Source: a virus. From it: a stretch of 64,000 nt of DNA. Location: positions 1 through 64,000 of IMG/VR virus record IMGVR_UViG_3300036715_003541; one strand, given 5' to 3'. The position numbers and the translations under genes are program-made. Below the pieces are notes generated by a model that worked only from the letters and a program-made list of their open reading frames with translations, was not told the DNA's origin and did not search any database. Below are positions 27,102-36,114 of the stretch, piece by piece (positions within the stretch are counted from its first letter, which is position 1; the number at the start of each line of letters is the position of its first letter).

Positions 27102-28229
27102 TCACAAATATGCGTTTTCTAATTTAACTAAGACACCTTCTAAATATGAAAACTTAGAATCAATCTTTTTTTGATTTACAGGTTGGTTTGAATTTAAATA
27201 TCTATCCAACTCTTCCAAACGTGAAGTAATTAATGTATAAGATGGTTGAATAACATTATTATAATCTTTATCCCAAGGTGGCGACTTCATTTCTGCATCA
27301 CCTTCTATAGCATTTTTAAAAGCAAGATATCTTTTCTTTAAAGCAGATAATCTAACTAAATTATTGCTGTTTATTTTAGAATCTTCTTTATCTTGCTTTA
27401 CTTCATCATCTGTTTTGGTTAAACTTTCTGATTCAATTTTTTTAACAATAGATTCACACCAATCAATTCTATGTGTGAATTCAGATTTTAATTTATCATA
27501 CAATGCACGTCCATCAGAAGATAAATCATTTGCATCAAACCAATTATTATACCAATCAGATTTTAATTTATTTTCAAATGATTTTATTTCATAAAGACTT
27601 GATAAAGTGATTGTACCAGATTTTGCAAATGAAATAATCTCATCTGCTTTTTTGCTGCAAGATAAAGCCACATCAGCTGCCTTACTAGAATCAGATGAGC
27701 TACTATCTGTTGAAATTAAAGAGCCCATAGATCGTATAATTTGAGCTATACCCACTAAATGTTGTGAAAGTATTTTTTTATCTTCAGAAAGAGTAGCATA
27801 TTTAAACAAACTAGCAATAGCGGCTAATTTTGATTTTTTCTTTTTTTGTTCAACAGCTTTTAACATACTTTCTTGCACGTCATAAATATCATGAACTTCA
27901 TAACCAGCAATTTCTGCAGATTTTGGATGTGCATCTTTAAAATAATCTTCGTAAGATTTTATTTTTATGTTGTAAAGATTTTCCGCTTTTTTAAAAGCTA
28001 AAAAATTATCCTCAAGAACATCTGCTTCTATATGAAAGCCCTTGTCACGCAATCCGGCGCACAATTTGATAATATCACCGTCTTTATTATTTGTTGGTGT
28101 ATAATCCTTTTTAACTTGCTCTAAAGAAGCTTGCTTTTGCAATTCAGGTTTGATCCAACCTTTTTTAAATGCAATTTTTTCAAGCTCTTTCATTACTTCT
28201 TCAGTATTGGAATTTGATTTGTGTGACAT
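27102..28229 (-). CDS. Virion-associated helical protein, 375 aa
   Basis: Entirely helical and highly charged, with runs of Lys, Asp and Ser. Multiple K-x-A occurrences are seen (LEKIAF, LQKQASL, LFKYATL). A Ser/Asp-rich segment near residue 175 (STDSSSSDSSKAAD) is probably a flexible linker. The C-terminal 100 residues contain a coiled-coil-like pattern with SYTLITSRLEELDRYLNSNQ. No family is recognised. It follows the 229-aa gene after 37 nt. An internal head or scaffold-associated role is guesswork. Confidence 0.52.
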   Translation of the reverse strand: MSHKSNSNTEEVMKELEKIAFKKGWIKPELQKQASLEQVKKDYTPTNNKDGDIIKLCAGLRDKGFHIEADVLEDNFLAFKKAENLYNIKIKSYEDYFKDAHPKSAEIAGYEVHDIYDVQESMLKAVEQKKKKSKLAAIASLFKYATLSEDKKILSQHLVGIAQIIRSMGSLISTDSSSSDSSKAADVALSCSKKADEIISFAKSGTITLSSLYEIKSFENKLKSDWYNNWFDANDLSSDGRALYDKLKSEFTHRIDWCESIVKKIESESLTKTDDEVKQDKEDSKINSNNLVRLSALKKRYLAFKNAIEGDAEMKSPPWDKDYNNVIQPSYTLITSRLEELDRYLNSNQPVNQKKIDSKFSYLEGVLVKLENAYL

Positions 28230-28266
28230 AAAATCCTATGATATTAATTTCTTATATTATGCTTGT

Positions 28267-28956
28267 TTAGTACCAAAGCAATTGTAAATTTGCGTTGAAT
28301 GGACTTGGCGGACCAATTACCATACCCACTGGTGGATGATAAGGACTTGCTTTTGCAGTTGTAAATTTTCCATTTCTACTAATATATAAGTTTGCGTTTA
28401 CAAGATATTGTTGATTTGTTTCAAATTGATCTGTTTCTACCATCATTCTTTGAAACCAAACTGTAATCCTACCTGATGCTGTTGAATCATCACCTGGCAT
28501 ATTTGGTATGTAATAAGTATAATTTACTACATTTTTTATAGAGTCATAAGTTGTTCCAGATATGGAATAATTAAGAGGAGTTCCAGCTGGAAAAATAACC
28601 ACACCATTCACTTCTTTTAATTGGCAACTAACAATTGAAAAGAATGTATTTTTTAATATATTTGCATTATCCAAAGGATATGTTAAATCTCTTAATGTAA
28701 CCGCCTCATTATTTGGACCTGTACCAATGGAATCACAAGGAACAATAAAGCTTTCATTCCAAGCTGTAGATGTAAAAGCATTTGTACGTAGATCATCAAT
28801 AATTCCAACTGGAGACAGACCATCAGATACCGTAGCCATTACGGTATTTCCAACAACTGTAAGTTGAGCTGCTTGACCAGGCTGAAAAGATGCGGATGGG
28901 TCGCACGCAAAAGAATATGGAATTGCGTTTCCCGTTTCTAAAAGTCTAAAATGCAT
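28267..28956 (-). CDS. Beta-rich virion protein, 229 aa
   Basis: No signal peptide or membrane segment. The sequence reads as a beta protein with alternating hydrophobic residues (VVIFPAGTPLNYSISGTTYDSI) and a long Pro-rich C-terminus (HPPVGMVIGPPSPFNANLQLLWY). An early segment, LSPVGIIDDLRT, is like the loop found in small capsid decoration or head-completion proteins. It lies between two helical virion genes, so it is most likely a minor head protein. I would not name it further. Confidence 0.52.
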   Translation of the reverse strand: MHFRLLETGNAIPYSFACDPSASFQPGQAAQLTVVGNTVMATVSDGLSPVGIIDDLRTNAFTSTAWNESFIVPCDSIGTGPNNEAVTLRDLTYPLDNANILKNTFFSIVSCQLKEVNGVVIFPAGTPLNYSISGTTYDSIKNVVNYTYYIPNMPGDDSTASGRITVWFQRMMVETDQFETNQQYLVNANLYISRNGKFTTAKASPYHPPVGMVIGPPSPFNANLQLLWY

Positions 28957-28965
28957 AGCTTAACC

Positions 28966-29823
28966 TCAATATATTTTTTTATCCAATAAATCGCTGGCAT
29001 CATCTTCTGATACAACAATACCTGGATCATCAGCATAAGATATATCATCTGAATACATTTTTTTATCAAAAAGAGTTCCTGTTTGTTTTAAATTTTTTAG
29101 ATATTTATTCACTTTTCCAGGTAATACTGATGGTGTGCGAGCAGATTGTTCATCAAATGCTTTTGATAAAGAATCTTTTAAATCATCAAACTCAGTAAAT
29201 TCTTTGCTGGATGGTGCTTGTTCTGGTTTATTATCCACAATTTTGCTACGACCAATAAAAGCGCTTGGATGACCATGTTCCAATATCTTTGTAAGAGTAT
29301 GATTATCAATTCCAAGAGCACCGGAAATAATATCTAAAGAAAATACCTTTCCATCTTCATTTTTTATTTCCTTACCAGCTGGCATGTTTACTGCACTGAT
29401 ATATCTTTTTAAAATAGAAAATAAAGCACGTGCACTTTCATGGTACTCAGGATCCAATTTGTTTAAATTCTTCATATCTAAAACAATCCTGGAAGCGACT
29501 TTAAAATCTGTGTATACTTTGTGTGGAGTAAGACCAAGACGCTTTGTAAGCGAATCTGGACCTTCTAAAAAGCTAATGTACGCAGCTGCATGGCTAATGT
29601 CTTGAGCCCTTGTCATATCAGCAGCCATAACTTCTAATAAATAAGTCATACTTTCTGCTTCAGCGTATTTTTTTGACACTTCAAATTTATCACAATAATA
29701 AGCGACTTTTTTAAAAGTCTTCATATTTCTATCTTGCAATGATAAATTTTGTTGTGCATTCTTCTTTAGATTTACTTGCATCTCCGCAATAAACTCATTT
29801 TCATCGAATTTAAATTTAAACAT
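28966..29823 (-). CDS. Virion-associated protein, 285 aa
   Basis: A helical N-terminal 90 residues (FKKVAYYCDKFEVSKKYAEAESMTYLLEV) are followed by a middle region with FISYLEG-type helices and PHKVYTDFKVASRIV, and a C-terminal region with a Ser/Asp-rich linker and several acidic clusters (EDDASDLLDKKIY). No known family. It is the last gene before the hairpin at 29839-29878, and so starts the head-protein operon from 29823 downwards. Confidence 0.52.
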   Translation of the reverse strand: MFKFKFDENEFIAEMQVNLKKNAQQNLSLQDRNMKTFKKVAYYCDKFEVSKKYAEAESMTYLLEVMAADMTRAQDISHAAAYISFLEGPDSLTKRLGLTPHKVYTDFKVASRIVLDMKNLNKLDPEYHESARALFSILKRYISAVNMPAGKEIKNEDGKVFSLDIISGALGIDNHTLTKILEHGHPSAFIGRSKIVDNKPEQAPSSKEFTEFDDLKDSLSKAFDEQSARTPSVLPGKVNKYLKNLKQTGTLFDKKMYSDDISYADDPGIVVSEDDASDLLDKKIY

Positions 29824-29838
29824 ATGTTTTCCTAATAA

Positions 29839-29878
29839 AAAACTCCTAGCAAAATGCTTTAAGATTGCTAGGAGTTTT
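29839..29878 (-). terminator. Rho-independent terminator upstream of the 285-aa gene
   Basis: AAAACTCCTAGCA (29839-29851) pairs with TGCTAGGAGTTTT (29866-29878) around a 14-nt loop, with A/T tracts on both sides. It ends the 259-aa transcript 14 nt after its stop (29893). Confidence 0.85.
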
Positions 29879-29892
29879 AATTGTTTTAAAGA

Positions 29893-30672
29893 TTATTTTC
29901 TTTTTTCTTTTGATTTTTCAAGCATTTTCTTGGCTTTCGCTTCTTCTTCTTTTGCTTTTAAATCTAGTTTTTTCTTTTTGTCGCGGGCTGCCATCTCATC
30001 TTTTTTGGCTTTTTCTTTGGCAGCTTTTTCTTTTTCTTTTGCCTTTTCTTTAGCCATACGATCTTTTTCTTTTTGTTTTGCAGCTTTTTCTTTTTCTTTT
30101 AATTTAGCAGCTTTTTCTTTTTCTTTTTGATCTTTGTCATTTTTCTTTGCAGTAACAACAAACTCAGCTAATTCAAGTGCAGCTGTTGCTGTTTTAGAGA
30201 AATTCATATTATCTAAGGCTTCAGATGCAGCGATTAAATGAGCAATTGCTGTGGAAGCGCAGGCACTTAATTCATCATCTGCCATTGCATAATCAGAACC
30301 CAATCGACCTTCTTCATCACGAATATCTTTGGAGTAATCTCCACCAATATCTTCCCCTTCATCTTCATCTTCAAAATCTACTGGGGTATCGTGAGATTTA
30401 TCATAACTATGATCTTTGGCGGATTCACCAGATAAATCACAAAGTTCTTGCAATTTTTCTGTTGGTAGATCCATTAAAGAAACACGTAAAGCATCTAGTG
30501 CTTTGGATGGTGTTCCCATTTTTTTATAAGAATCCAAAATGCTTTCTACTAATTCTGCCGCACTTTTCTCACCATCTTCAAAGCTTGCTTTTTTGAATAA
30601 TGATTTAAATTCTTTGCTGTTTAAAATTGTTTGCATATCGCGAGCTACTGTGTCGCCGTATTGATTTTTCAT
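29893..30672 (-). CDS. Virion protein with an acidic centre and a Lys/Glu helix tail, 259 aa
   Basis: Two motifs of interest. FKKASFEDGE (about residues 26-35) and FSKTATAAL (about 165-173) both show K-x-A. The central region is acidic (EDEDEGEDIGGDYSKD). The last ~80 residues are almost pure Lys, Glu and Ala (KEKEKAAKLKEKEK and further) and should form a long, charged single helix. This is the composition of scaffold or internal core proteins, and together with the large protease gene it suggests a capsid-assembly factor. No family name can be given. Confidence 0.58.
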   Translation of the reverse strand: MKNQYGDTVARDMQTILNSKEFKSLFKKASFEDGEKSAAELVESILDSYKKMGTPSKALDALRVSLMDLPTEKLQELCDLSGESAKDHSYDKSHDTPVDFEDEDEGEDIGGDYSKDIRDEEGRLGSDYAMADDELSACASTAIAHLIAASEALDNMNFSKTATAALELAEFVVTAKKNDKDQKEKEKAAKLKEKEKAAKQKEKDRMAKEKAKEKEKAAKEKAKKDEMAARDKKKKLDLKAKEEEAKAKKMLEKSKEKRK

Positions 30673-30706
30673 GTATAAGACCTCTTTTTAAAAATATTAA
30701 AAAATA

Positions 30707-30728
30707 AGGGCTAACCGAGGTTAGCCCT
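30707..30728 (-). terminator. Rho-independent terminator of the protease/scaffold gene
   Basis: AGGGCTAACC-GA-GGTTAGCCCT pairs over 9-10 bp, 7 nt past the stop at 30736, and is followed on the minus strand by TATTTTTTAA. Confidence 0.9.
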
Positions 30729-30735
30729 CATAATA

Positions 30736-33700
30736 TCAGAATAATTTGCGACCAATTCTTGGGCTAGAGAAAGCTTTTTCCAATTGATCAGCGAGAGATT
30801 CAGACTCTCCAGTGCTGACAGATTCTGTAACACCAACTTGTGGCATTACACCAGCTTTTCTAACAATTGGCTTAGCTTCAACAATACGTTGCAATGTGGT
30901 GAATTGCTCATCAGCAAATGACATGAGTTCATTTACTTGGTTTGCAATGTGTGATTCGGTTGAATCACAGAATCCACGAGCAGCCATTTTATGAGCCAAG
31001 TTATAGGCACGAGCCATTTTAACTTTGTAAACTTCGAGATCTTTTTCCATAGCAGCTTTTGCATGTTCTTTTACAAGTTCACCTGCAAATTCACCACCAC
31101 CATCTGCTTGACCCCAATATTTCTTGTAATAGTCAATGGTTGTTTTATCAACACCTTGAGCTGCAAGTTCATCCAAATCTGATTCATCTAGTTGACCAGA
31201 TGAAATAAGTTGGTGAATTTTTTCAGCATCTTTTTTGACCTTTGCTTTTGACAAAGAATCCATCATTGCATCATGAGTATCTTCTAATGTTTTGAATTCT
31301 TCAAAACCATCAGATTTTGTGGTAAGTGAATCCATAGAAACACTTCCTTCTGGATGAGCTTTGTCAAGCATTGGGTTCATCTTGAGTGTTTCAGCAGCTA
31401 ATTTTTGACGAGCTGCAACGCGATCTGCACGGGTAGCAAGACTTGCTGTAACTTTGGAACCATCTGGTACAGTTACTTTACCACCTGAAGGTGTTGTGAA
31501 TTGAGTGTCTGCATCTTGTTCATCTTCATCTTCATATGATTCCTCTGAATCTTCAGAGTCATCAGCAGAGTAAGAATCATAAGCATCGGAATCATCTTCC
31601 GAAGAATCTTCACCAGAAGAATCATCTGCATCCATGATCATATCGTTGACTGCTTGCAAATCATTATCAACATCTTTAATATCTTTGCTCAAAATATCTG
31701 CCATAAAATCATCTGCTGTCATATCATCATCCATTCCTGTATCGTAGGCTTCCTCTGCGCTTTTAACAAGTTCATTACCTAGTTTGCAATATTTAAGGAA
31801 AGCAGCGATCACTTGGAAACCATCTGCGATTGCAGATTTTGCTTCACTGACTGCATAAGCAGTTGTGCTATCGATAATTTCACGATTTGCTTTTTTGGTA
31901 ATTCCTCTGCTGTACAATGCACTAAGAGAGGTAAGTTCAGTTTCTGAATCTCGTAATTCGGCGATAACTTCTTTGAAGGTTTCAGCAAGTTCACCATTTA
32001 ATTGTCTACGTAATGAATGCATTCCGCGTTGTGATGCAGCCGCTGCCATTGGAGCTACTTCACCCATTTCAGCTTTTTCATTTGTTAAATCGCGATAAGC
32101 TTCCAATGCATCTGAAATAAGTTCTTGACATTTTTCAAGAGTAGATTGAAGTTGTTCTTTTGGATCGCCATCACCACCCATGTCTGGCATTGGCATATCT
32201 GCACCCATAGAACCTGATTCTTCTTTTGCTGGAGTTGGTGCTGGGCTAACGCTAACTTCTGCGGCTGGAGCAGCTGGTACTTGAGCGATTTTAAATAATG
32301 ATTTAACTGCGCTTACGCCAGCTGTACGAACTTGGTTTACCAATTTTTGACCGAATTCACGAGTGGCAATGCTATCTCTTAGCATTTCATTTTTCTGAGT
32401 AAGTTCATCAACAGTTAAGCTAAGAACAACTTTGTCATCACTTGTGATTTGCCAGACAGATTCGCCTGCATCAGCTTTGCGATAAAATGAAGCTTTTAAT
32501 GCACCAGCGCGAGAAAGTTTTTGTTTACGCTTTAGCTCATCACGTTCACTAACAGATTCAGGGCTTGGATGCAAGCCATCAACATCACCAACACCTGGAA
32601 ATGGTTTTTGACCATGAAGATGTTTATCTAATTTGCGGGCTTTTTCATTCCCTGGATCAACTGGGTACTTGCGTTTGCCCAATGTTGGCTCATTAACATC
32701 GCCACCACCTTGGTAATAAGACTTTGCTTCCAAAGCTGTTTCGGCTACACCTAATGCAGCACGTCTGCGAAGTTCACGACTTTCAATTTCTGCACGAGCT
32801 AGCATTTTTTTACGTTCTAACTCGCTTTGTGGAACACTTTTAATGCCAGGATGTAATCCATCACGACCACCCATATCATCAACTTGCATTTGTTTGTCGC
32901 CATGATTACGAACATCTTCGTTCATTGGTTCTTTTGGATATTTGACTTCACCAGGTGTTGGTTCATTTACGCCTCCGCCACCTTGAAAATAAGCTGTTCT
33001 ATTTTGTAATTTACCTGACATTTCTTTTTCCTTTTCAAATTTATTTAACTGGTCTTGCATTGTTCTTAACTGAGCTTCTATGGAAGCAATGGATTGTAAA
33101 AGATATTGATCTTCTGACGCGTATCGTGCAGCTGGAGGCGAAATTTGGTCTACCTCTGCGATTTGTGAATCATCTGAATTTTGAATGTCTGAATCTATTT
33201 TAGATTCATCATTATGCGTAGTTTCTGATAATGCATCAATGTATTCTAATGTTTTTTGTATTTCTGCTTTTAACTCGTCCAATGTTTTGATACTATTACC
33301 ACCAAATGATTTTACGTTATTATCATCTTTTGCAACATCAATATGAAAGTTAAATGAAGAAGCTGTTTTTAAATTTCTTGCTTCAAAATATTTATCAATG
33401 TTTTGCTTCATAGCAATAACATGTTTGATTGTAGCTAAACGGTCAGCAGGTGTTACAACAATAGATAATTCAATTGGATTTAACTTTAAATTGATTTCAC
33501 CTTCAGCTGTTTTTGTACGCATGTGAGTACAAAAATCTGATTCAACAGTTGCTTGTTTTTGGCAATTCATGCAAACAGCAACGCCAACTCCAGTACCCAT
33601 AGATACATTGTTAGATACGCCTGTTGAAACTTTTCTAGCTAAATCAGGATAATTTATTTTATCCAATGCACATAATGCTATAACTCTTTTTCTATCATGA

Positions 33701-34173
33701 TCATAATAAGTATCAACAATGAAACCTCTAACATGATCTACAGATGAAGATTTGTGATCAACACATAATGGTTTACCAACCCATTTTTTATATGCTGGTA
33801 TTTTTTCACCGTCTTCTTCAGCATGAGCCAATAACTCTGACTCTGGGAATATATCACCATTTGCGTTTTTGTATGGACGAATTGTTGGATCATTGGTAAT
33901 CCAACGCCATTTTTCATCCCAAGATACCTTTACAGGTTCGCCACTTTTTGTAATTTTAGATTTACCAGTGCCATCATATGCAGATGCTTCAGCAGCATGA
34001 ATAATTGTTGCTACGAAATAAAGAAAATCTTTTGCTTTTGGCGCTATATTTTTTAAATTATGTGCGATTTTTTTAAAATCATCTATAACAACATCATCTA
34101 TAATTGGTGAGTCTGCATTAAACGCCTCAATCTTATCAATAGAAAGAGCTTCGCCTATTTTTTTAAAACCCAT
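30736..34173 (-). CDS. Prohead maturation protease fused to a scaffold-like region, 1145 aa
   Basis: The N-terminal ~220 residues look like a prohead protease of HK97-like fold. Motifs are WVGKPLCVDHKSSSVDHVRG (candidate catalytic His140) and NNVSMGTG (candidate Ser191). A zinc-type cluster (CMNCQ at 201-204, C215, H217) follows, and LNPIELSIVVTPADR closes the domain. Two repeats of ~85 residues (about 394-480 and 486-565) start with QGGGGVNEPT or QGGGDVNEPT and contain DGLHP. They are followed by helical, acidic regions rich in Asp, Ser and Glu, with several K-x-A sites (FRKADA, FKIAQV, VRKAGV). The length far exceeds a lone protease (~200 aa), so protease and scaffold appear fused, as in some jumbo phages. 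An AACGAGGA site precedes the ATG, and a terminator follows the gene. Confidence 0.75.
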   Translation of the reverse strand: MGFKKIGEALSIDKIEAFNADSPIIDDVVIDDFKKIAHNLKNIAPKAKDFLYFVATIIHAAEASAYDGTGKSKITKSGEPVKVSWDEKWRWITNDPTIRPYKNANGDIFPESELLAHAEEDGEKIPAYKKWVGKPLCVDHKSSSVDHVRGFIVDTYYDHDRKRVIALCALDKINYPDLARKVSTGVSNNVSMGTGVGVAVCMNCQKQATVESDFCTHMRTKTAEGEINLKLNPIELSIVVTPADRLATIKHVIAMKQNIDKYFEARNLKTASSFNFHIDVAKDDNNVKSFGGNSIKTLDELKAEIQKTLEYIDALSETTHNDESKIDSDIQNSDDSQIAEVDQISPPAARYASEDQYLLQSIASIEAQLRTMQDQLNKFEKEKEMSGKLQNRTAYFQGGGGVNEPTPGEVKYPKEPMNEDVRNHGDKQMQVDDMGGRDGLHPGIKSVPQSELERKKMLARAEIESRELRRRAALGVAETALEAKSYYQGGGDVNEPTLGKRKYPVDPGNEKARKLDKHLHGQKPFPGVGDVDGLHPSPESVSERDELKRKQKLSRAGALKASFYRKADAGESVWQITSDDKVVLSLTVDELTQKNEMLRDSIATREFGQKLVNQVRTAGVSAVKSLFKIAQVPAAPAAEVSVSPAPTPAKEESGSMGADMPMPDMGGDGDPKEQLQSTLEKCQELISDALEAYRDLTNEKAEMGEVAPMAAAASQRGMHSLRRQLNGELAETFKEVIAELRDSETELTSLSALYSRGITKKANREIIDSTTAYAVSEAKSAIADGFQVIAAFLKYCKLGNELVKSAEEAYDTGMDDDMTADDFMADILSKDIKDVDNDLQAVNDMIMDADDSSGEDSSEDDSDAYDSYSADDSEDSEESYEDEDEQDADTQFTTPSGGKVTVPDGSKVTASLATRADRVAARQKLAAETLKMNPMLDKAHPEGSVSMDSLTTKSDGFEEFKTLEDTHDAMMDSLSKAKVKKDAEKIHQLISSGQLDESDLDELAAQGVDKTTIDYYKKYWGQADGGGEFAGELVKEHAKAAMEKDLEVYKVKMARAYNLAHKMAARGFCDSTESHIANQVNELMSFADEQFTTLQRIVEAKPIVRKAGVMPQVGVTESVSTGESESLADQLEKAFSSPRIGRKLF

Positions 34174-34296
34174 ATTGTTCCTCGTTAAATCAACTTTAAA
34201 TTTGTAATCTCAGATATTATATATTAAATTTACCATATCAGAAGATGAAAGGCTGAATTTCATAATATATATAGCATTTTAAATGGACTACAATAA

Positions 34297-34325
34297 AAAA
34301 TAATACGCATATTGCGTATTATTTT
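34297..34325 (-). terminator. Rho-independent terminator
   Basis: AAAATAATACGC-ATATT-GCGTATTATTTT is a perfect 12-bp stem with flanking A and T tracts. It ends the operon whose last gene stops at 34329. Confidence 0.9.
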
Positions 34326-34328
34326 CGT

Positions 34329-34469
34329 TTAATTGCTTTTAACTTCCACTTCTTTCTTCGGAGTGGTTTTTTTTAATTTTAAAGGTTCTTTGGTTGCTTT
34401 CTTCTCTTCAACCAAATCTTCTTCTTTTATTACTGCATCAATTTTACCATCACCGTTTTTAATAAACAT
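34329..34469 (-). CDS. Small Lys/Glu-rich protein, 46 aa
   Basis: A 46-aa ORF from ATG 34469 to TAA 34329-34331, too short for most gene calls. The start has GAGGAA upstream with 5-nt spacing; that site is the end of the 200-aa gene. The product is nearly all Lys, Glu, Val and Thr (KKTTPKKEVEVKS), like the tails of the head proteins, with no family. It is the last gene before a terminator, which supports its reality. Confidence 0.6.
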   Translation of the reverse strand: MFIKNGDGKIDAVIKEEDLVEEKKATKEPLKLKKTTPKKEVEVKSN

Positions 34470-34471
34470 AA

Positions 34472-35074
34472 TCATTCCTCATTATATAAACGTAAAAGCA
34501 ATGGAGTTCTTTTTTGAAGCTTTAAATCCAAATCTTTACTCACTTGGTTCATCCAATTTTCTGACAATATATTTTCTTGAATATATTTCTTTACACGATC
34601 TTTCATAAGATCTTGCAATTCCTCAGATTGTACCTTTATAGAATCAATAGATTTAATTGCATTTGAAATAAAATCTTTGGAATCAATGGATTCAAATAAT
34701 TTTACAAAATCATTGATTTTATCTTCTAAAATATCTATGGAAGATATAAAAGATTTTGTTATTTTTACAATTTGTGTATCAGATGAAAATGGTGTTAATG
34801 ATTTAACACATTCTAAAGATGATTTCTTTAAATGATTAAAATTCTCAACAACTTTATCTCTAAATCTACGGAAAGCAGATCTGTGATTAAAATTTTCTTT
34901 TGGATCTACATTTTGCGCATCTTTGAACGAAGTGTAAATAATATTTAAATGGTCCAATGCACCATCCAATATTTTTTGGTTTCGTTTAAAACAAGAAATA
35001 GCGTGCATTGCTTGCTTTTTTTCTTCTGTAGTTACGTCATAAGACATGTTTGTAATGTAAGCTTTTTTTATCAT
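34472..35074 (-). CDS. Virion-associated hypothetical protein, 200 aa
   Basis: Predicted to be all helical. The sequence is rich in Lys, Asp and Ser, with a segment (FIKAFKNHRS-type) that gives no family hit by eye. Start ATG 35074 opens with MIKKAYITN, a K-x-A pattern. The stop overlaps the ribosome-binding site of the 46-aa gene. It belongs to the operon that runs from the portal gene downwards, so a virion or assembly role is likely. The C-terminus contains IQENILSENWMNQVSKDLDLKLQKR, amphipathic. Confidence 0.52.
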   Translation of the reverse strand: MIKKAYITNMSYDVTTEEKKQAMHAISCFKRNQKILDGALDHLNIIYTSFKDAQNVDPKENFNHRSAFRRFRDKVVENFNHLKKSSLECVKSLTPFSSDTQIVKITKSFISSIDILEDKINDFVKLFESIDSKDFISNAIKSIDSIKVQSEELQDLMKDRVKKYIQENILSENWMNQVSKDLDLKLQKRTPLLLRLYNEE

Positions 35075-35083
35075 ATCATCCCA

Positions 35084-35728
35084 TTAAACAGAGTTTAAAT
35101 CACGCATTTGAGTTGGACCTAATCCATATATCAAGTCGGCACCTTCAGTTTGACCGTTTTGAGGAAACTGCTCTGTTATTTCTCCAGTCATAACCTCAGA
35201 TTTACTACTTGTATTTCTTCCATCAGTTTGATCATCATAACTTCTATAAGAAGGTAAAAATGGTGCTAAAGAAGTTGTATAATTACCCTCTACAACAGAT
35301 GCCTTATCATCATCTACATTTTGTCTTGAAAGCATTAATATGTCATCCGTGAAAAATGTATCAAGATTTTTTATCGTTTTTTCCAAAACATGTTCTTCCA
35401 TATAATCTCGCTTGTTTTTCATACATTGTAAAAACTGATTATGGTATTCTTTTAAAAACAAAATAACTTGATCTTCATTGCATCTCTTGCGAAGTAAACG
35501 CATAATCCCACTCAATGTGGTTGAATCTGCATCTTCTAAATTTATTGTTTCAGCGGTTTTATTTTCAAAGTGAATTCGCTTAAAATTCTTCTCAGCTTCA
35601 TTGTAACTATTATATTCACCCATTTTTTTTCCACCCTCGGAAAAAACAATGTACTTACCTTTTGCCTTTTTAATAAAAGCAACCTTAGCAAGCTCTTGAA
35701 TAAGATAATTTATTTTTGTGAAATTCAT
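35084..35728 (-). CDS. Virion-associated hypothetical protein, 214 aa
   Basis: The N-terminal segment (ELAKVAFIKKAKGKYIVFSEGGKKMGEYNSYNEAEKRF-like) resembles a small beta-hairpin domain, with K-x-A at the start. The middle is helical. The C-terminal 60 residues (SLAPFLPSYRSYDDQTDGRNTSSKSEV) are Ser/Thr/Asp-rich and probably flexible. It overlaps the 129-aa gene as ATGA at 35725-35728. No family is recognised; it is likely an internal head protein by position. Confidence 0.52.
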   Translation of the reverse strand: MNFTKINYLIQELAKVAFIKKAKGKYIVFSEGGKKMGEYNSYNEAEKNFKRIHFENKTAETINLEDADSTTLSGIMRLLRKRCNEDQVILFLKEYHNQFLQCMKNKRDYMEEHVLEKTIKNLDTFFTDDILMLSRQNVDDDKASVVEGNYTTSLAPFLPSYRSYDDQTDGRNTSSKSEVMTGEITEQFPQNGQTEGADLIYGLGPTQMRDLNSV

Positions 35729-36114
35729 TTGTTGTTTTTAAAATAATTAGCTATATCATTAACTTTTTTGCTGGAAACCATTGTATCTTGCAAATTACCA
35801 TTATTATCCGCTATATTTACAGCTTTGATCGCTTTCTCATGAATAATAACAATATTTCCAGATTTTATATTTTTTGTTTTTTGATCTACAGAAATAGAAT
35901 CTAATATAATACACTCACCATATGCGCCAATAAATTTACCAACAAATACAGCTGAATAATTAAATGAATTTTGATCTAAATGAACTTCCTCGAAAGCATC
36001 ACCTGTATAAATTTCAACAATTTCATCTTCTAAAAAAGAAAACAAAAATTCACAAAATGAATTTGAACTTTTCTTAGATTCATTTATCTTATTTGTGATA
36101 AATTCTTTTTTCAT
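35725..36114 (-). CDS. Hypothetical protein, 129 aa
   Basis: A 129-aa mixed alpha/beta protein. After a helical N-terminus (KKEFITNKINESKKSSNSFCEFLFSFLEDEIVEI) comes a beta domain (SAVFVGKFIGAYGECIILDSISVDQ), possibly related to SH3-like small barrels. No known domain can be named. It overlaps both neighbours by 4 nt (ATGA), so it is translated with the transglycosylase gene upstream and the 214-aa gene downstream. Confidence 0.52.
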   Translation of the reverse strand: MKKEFITNKINESKKSSNSFCEFLFSFLEDEIVEIYTGDAFEEVHLDQNSFNYSAVFVGKFIGAYGECIILDSISVDQKTKNIKSGNIVIIHEKAIKAVNIADNNGNLQDTMVSSKKVNDIANYFKNNK

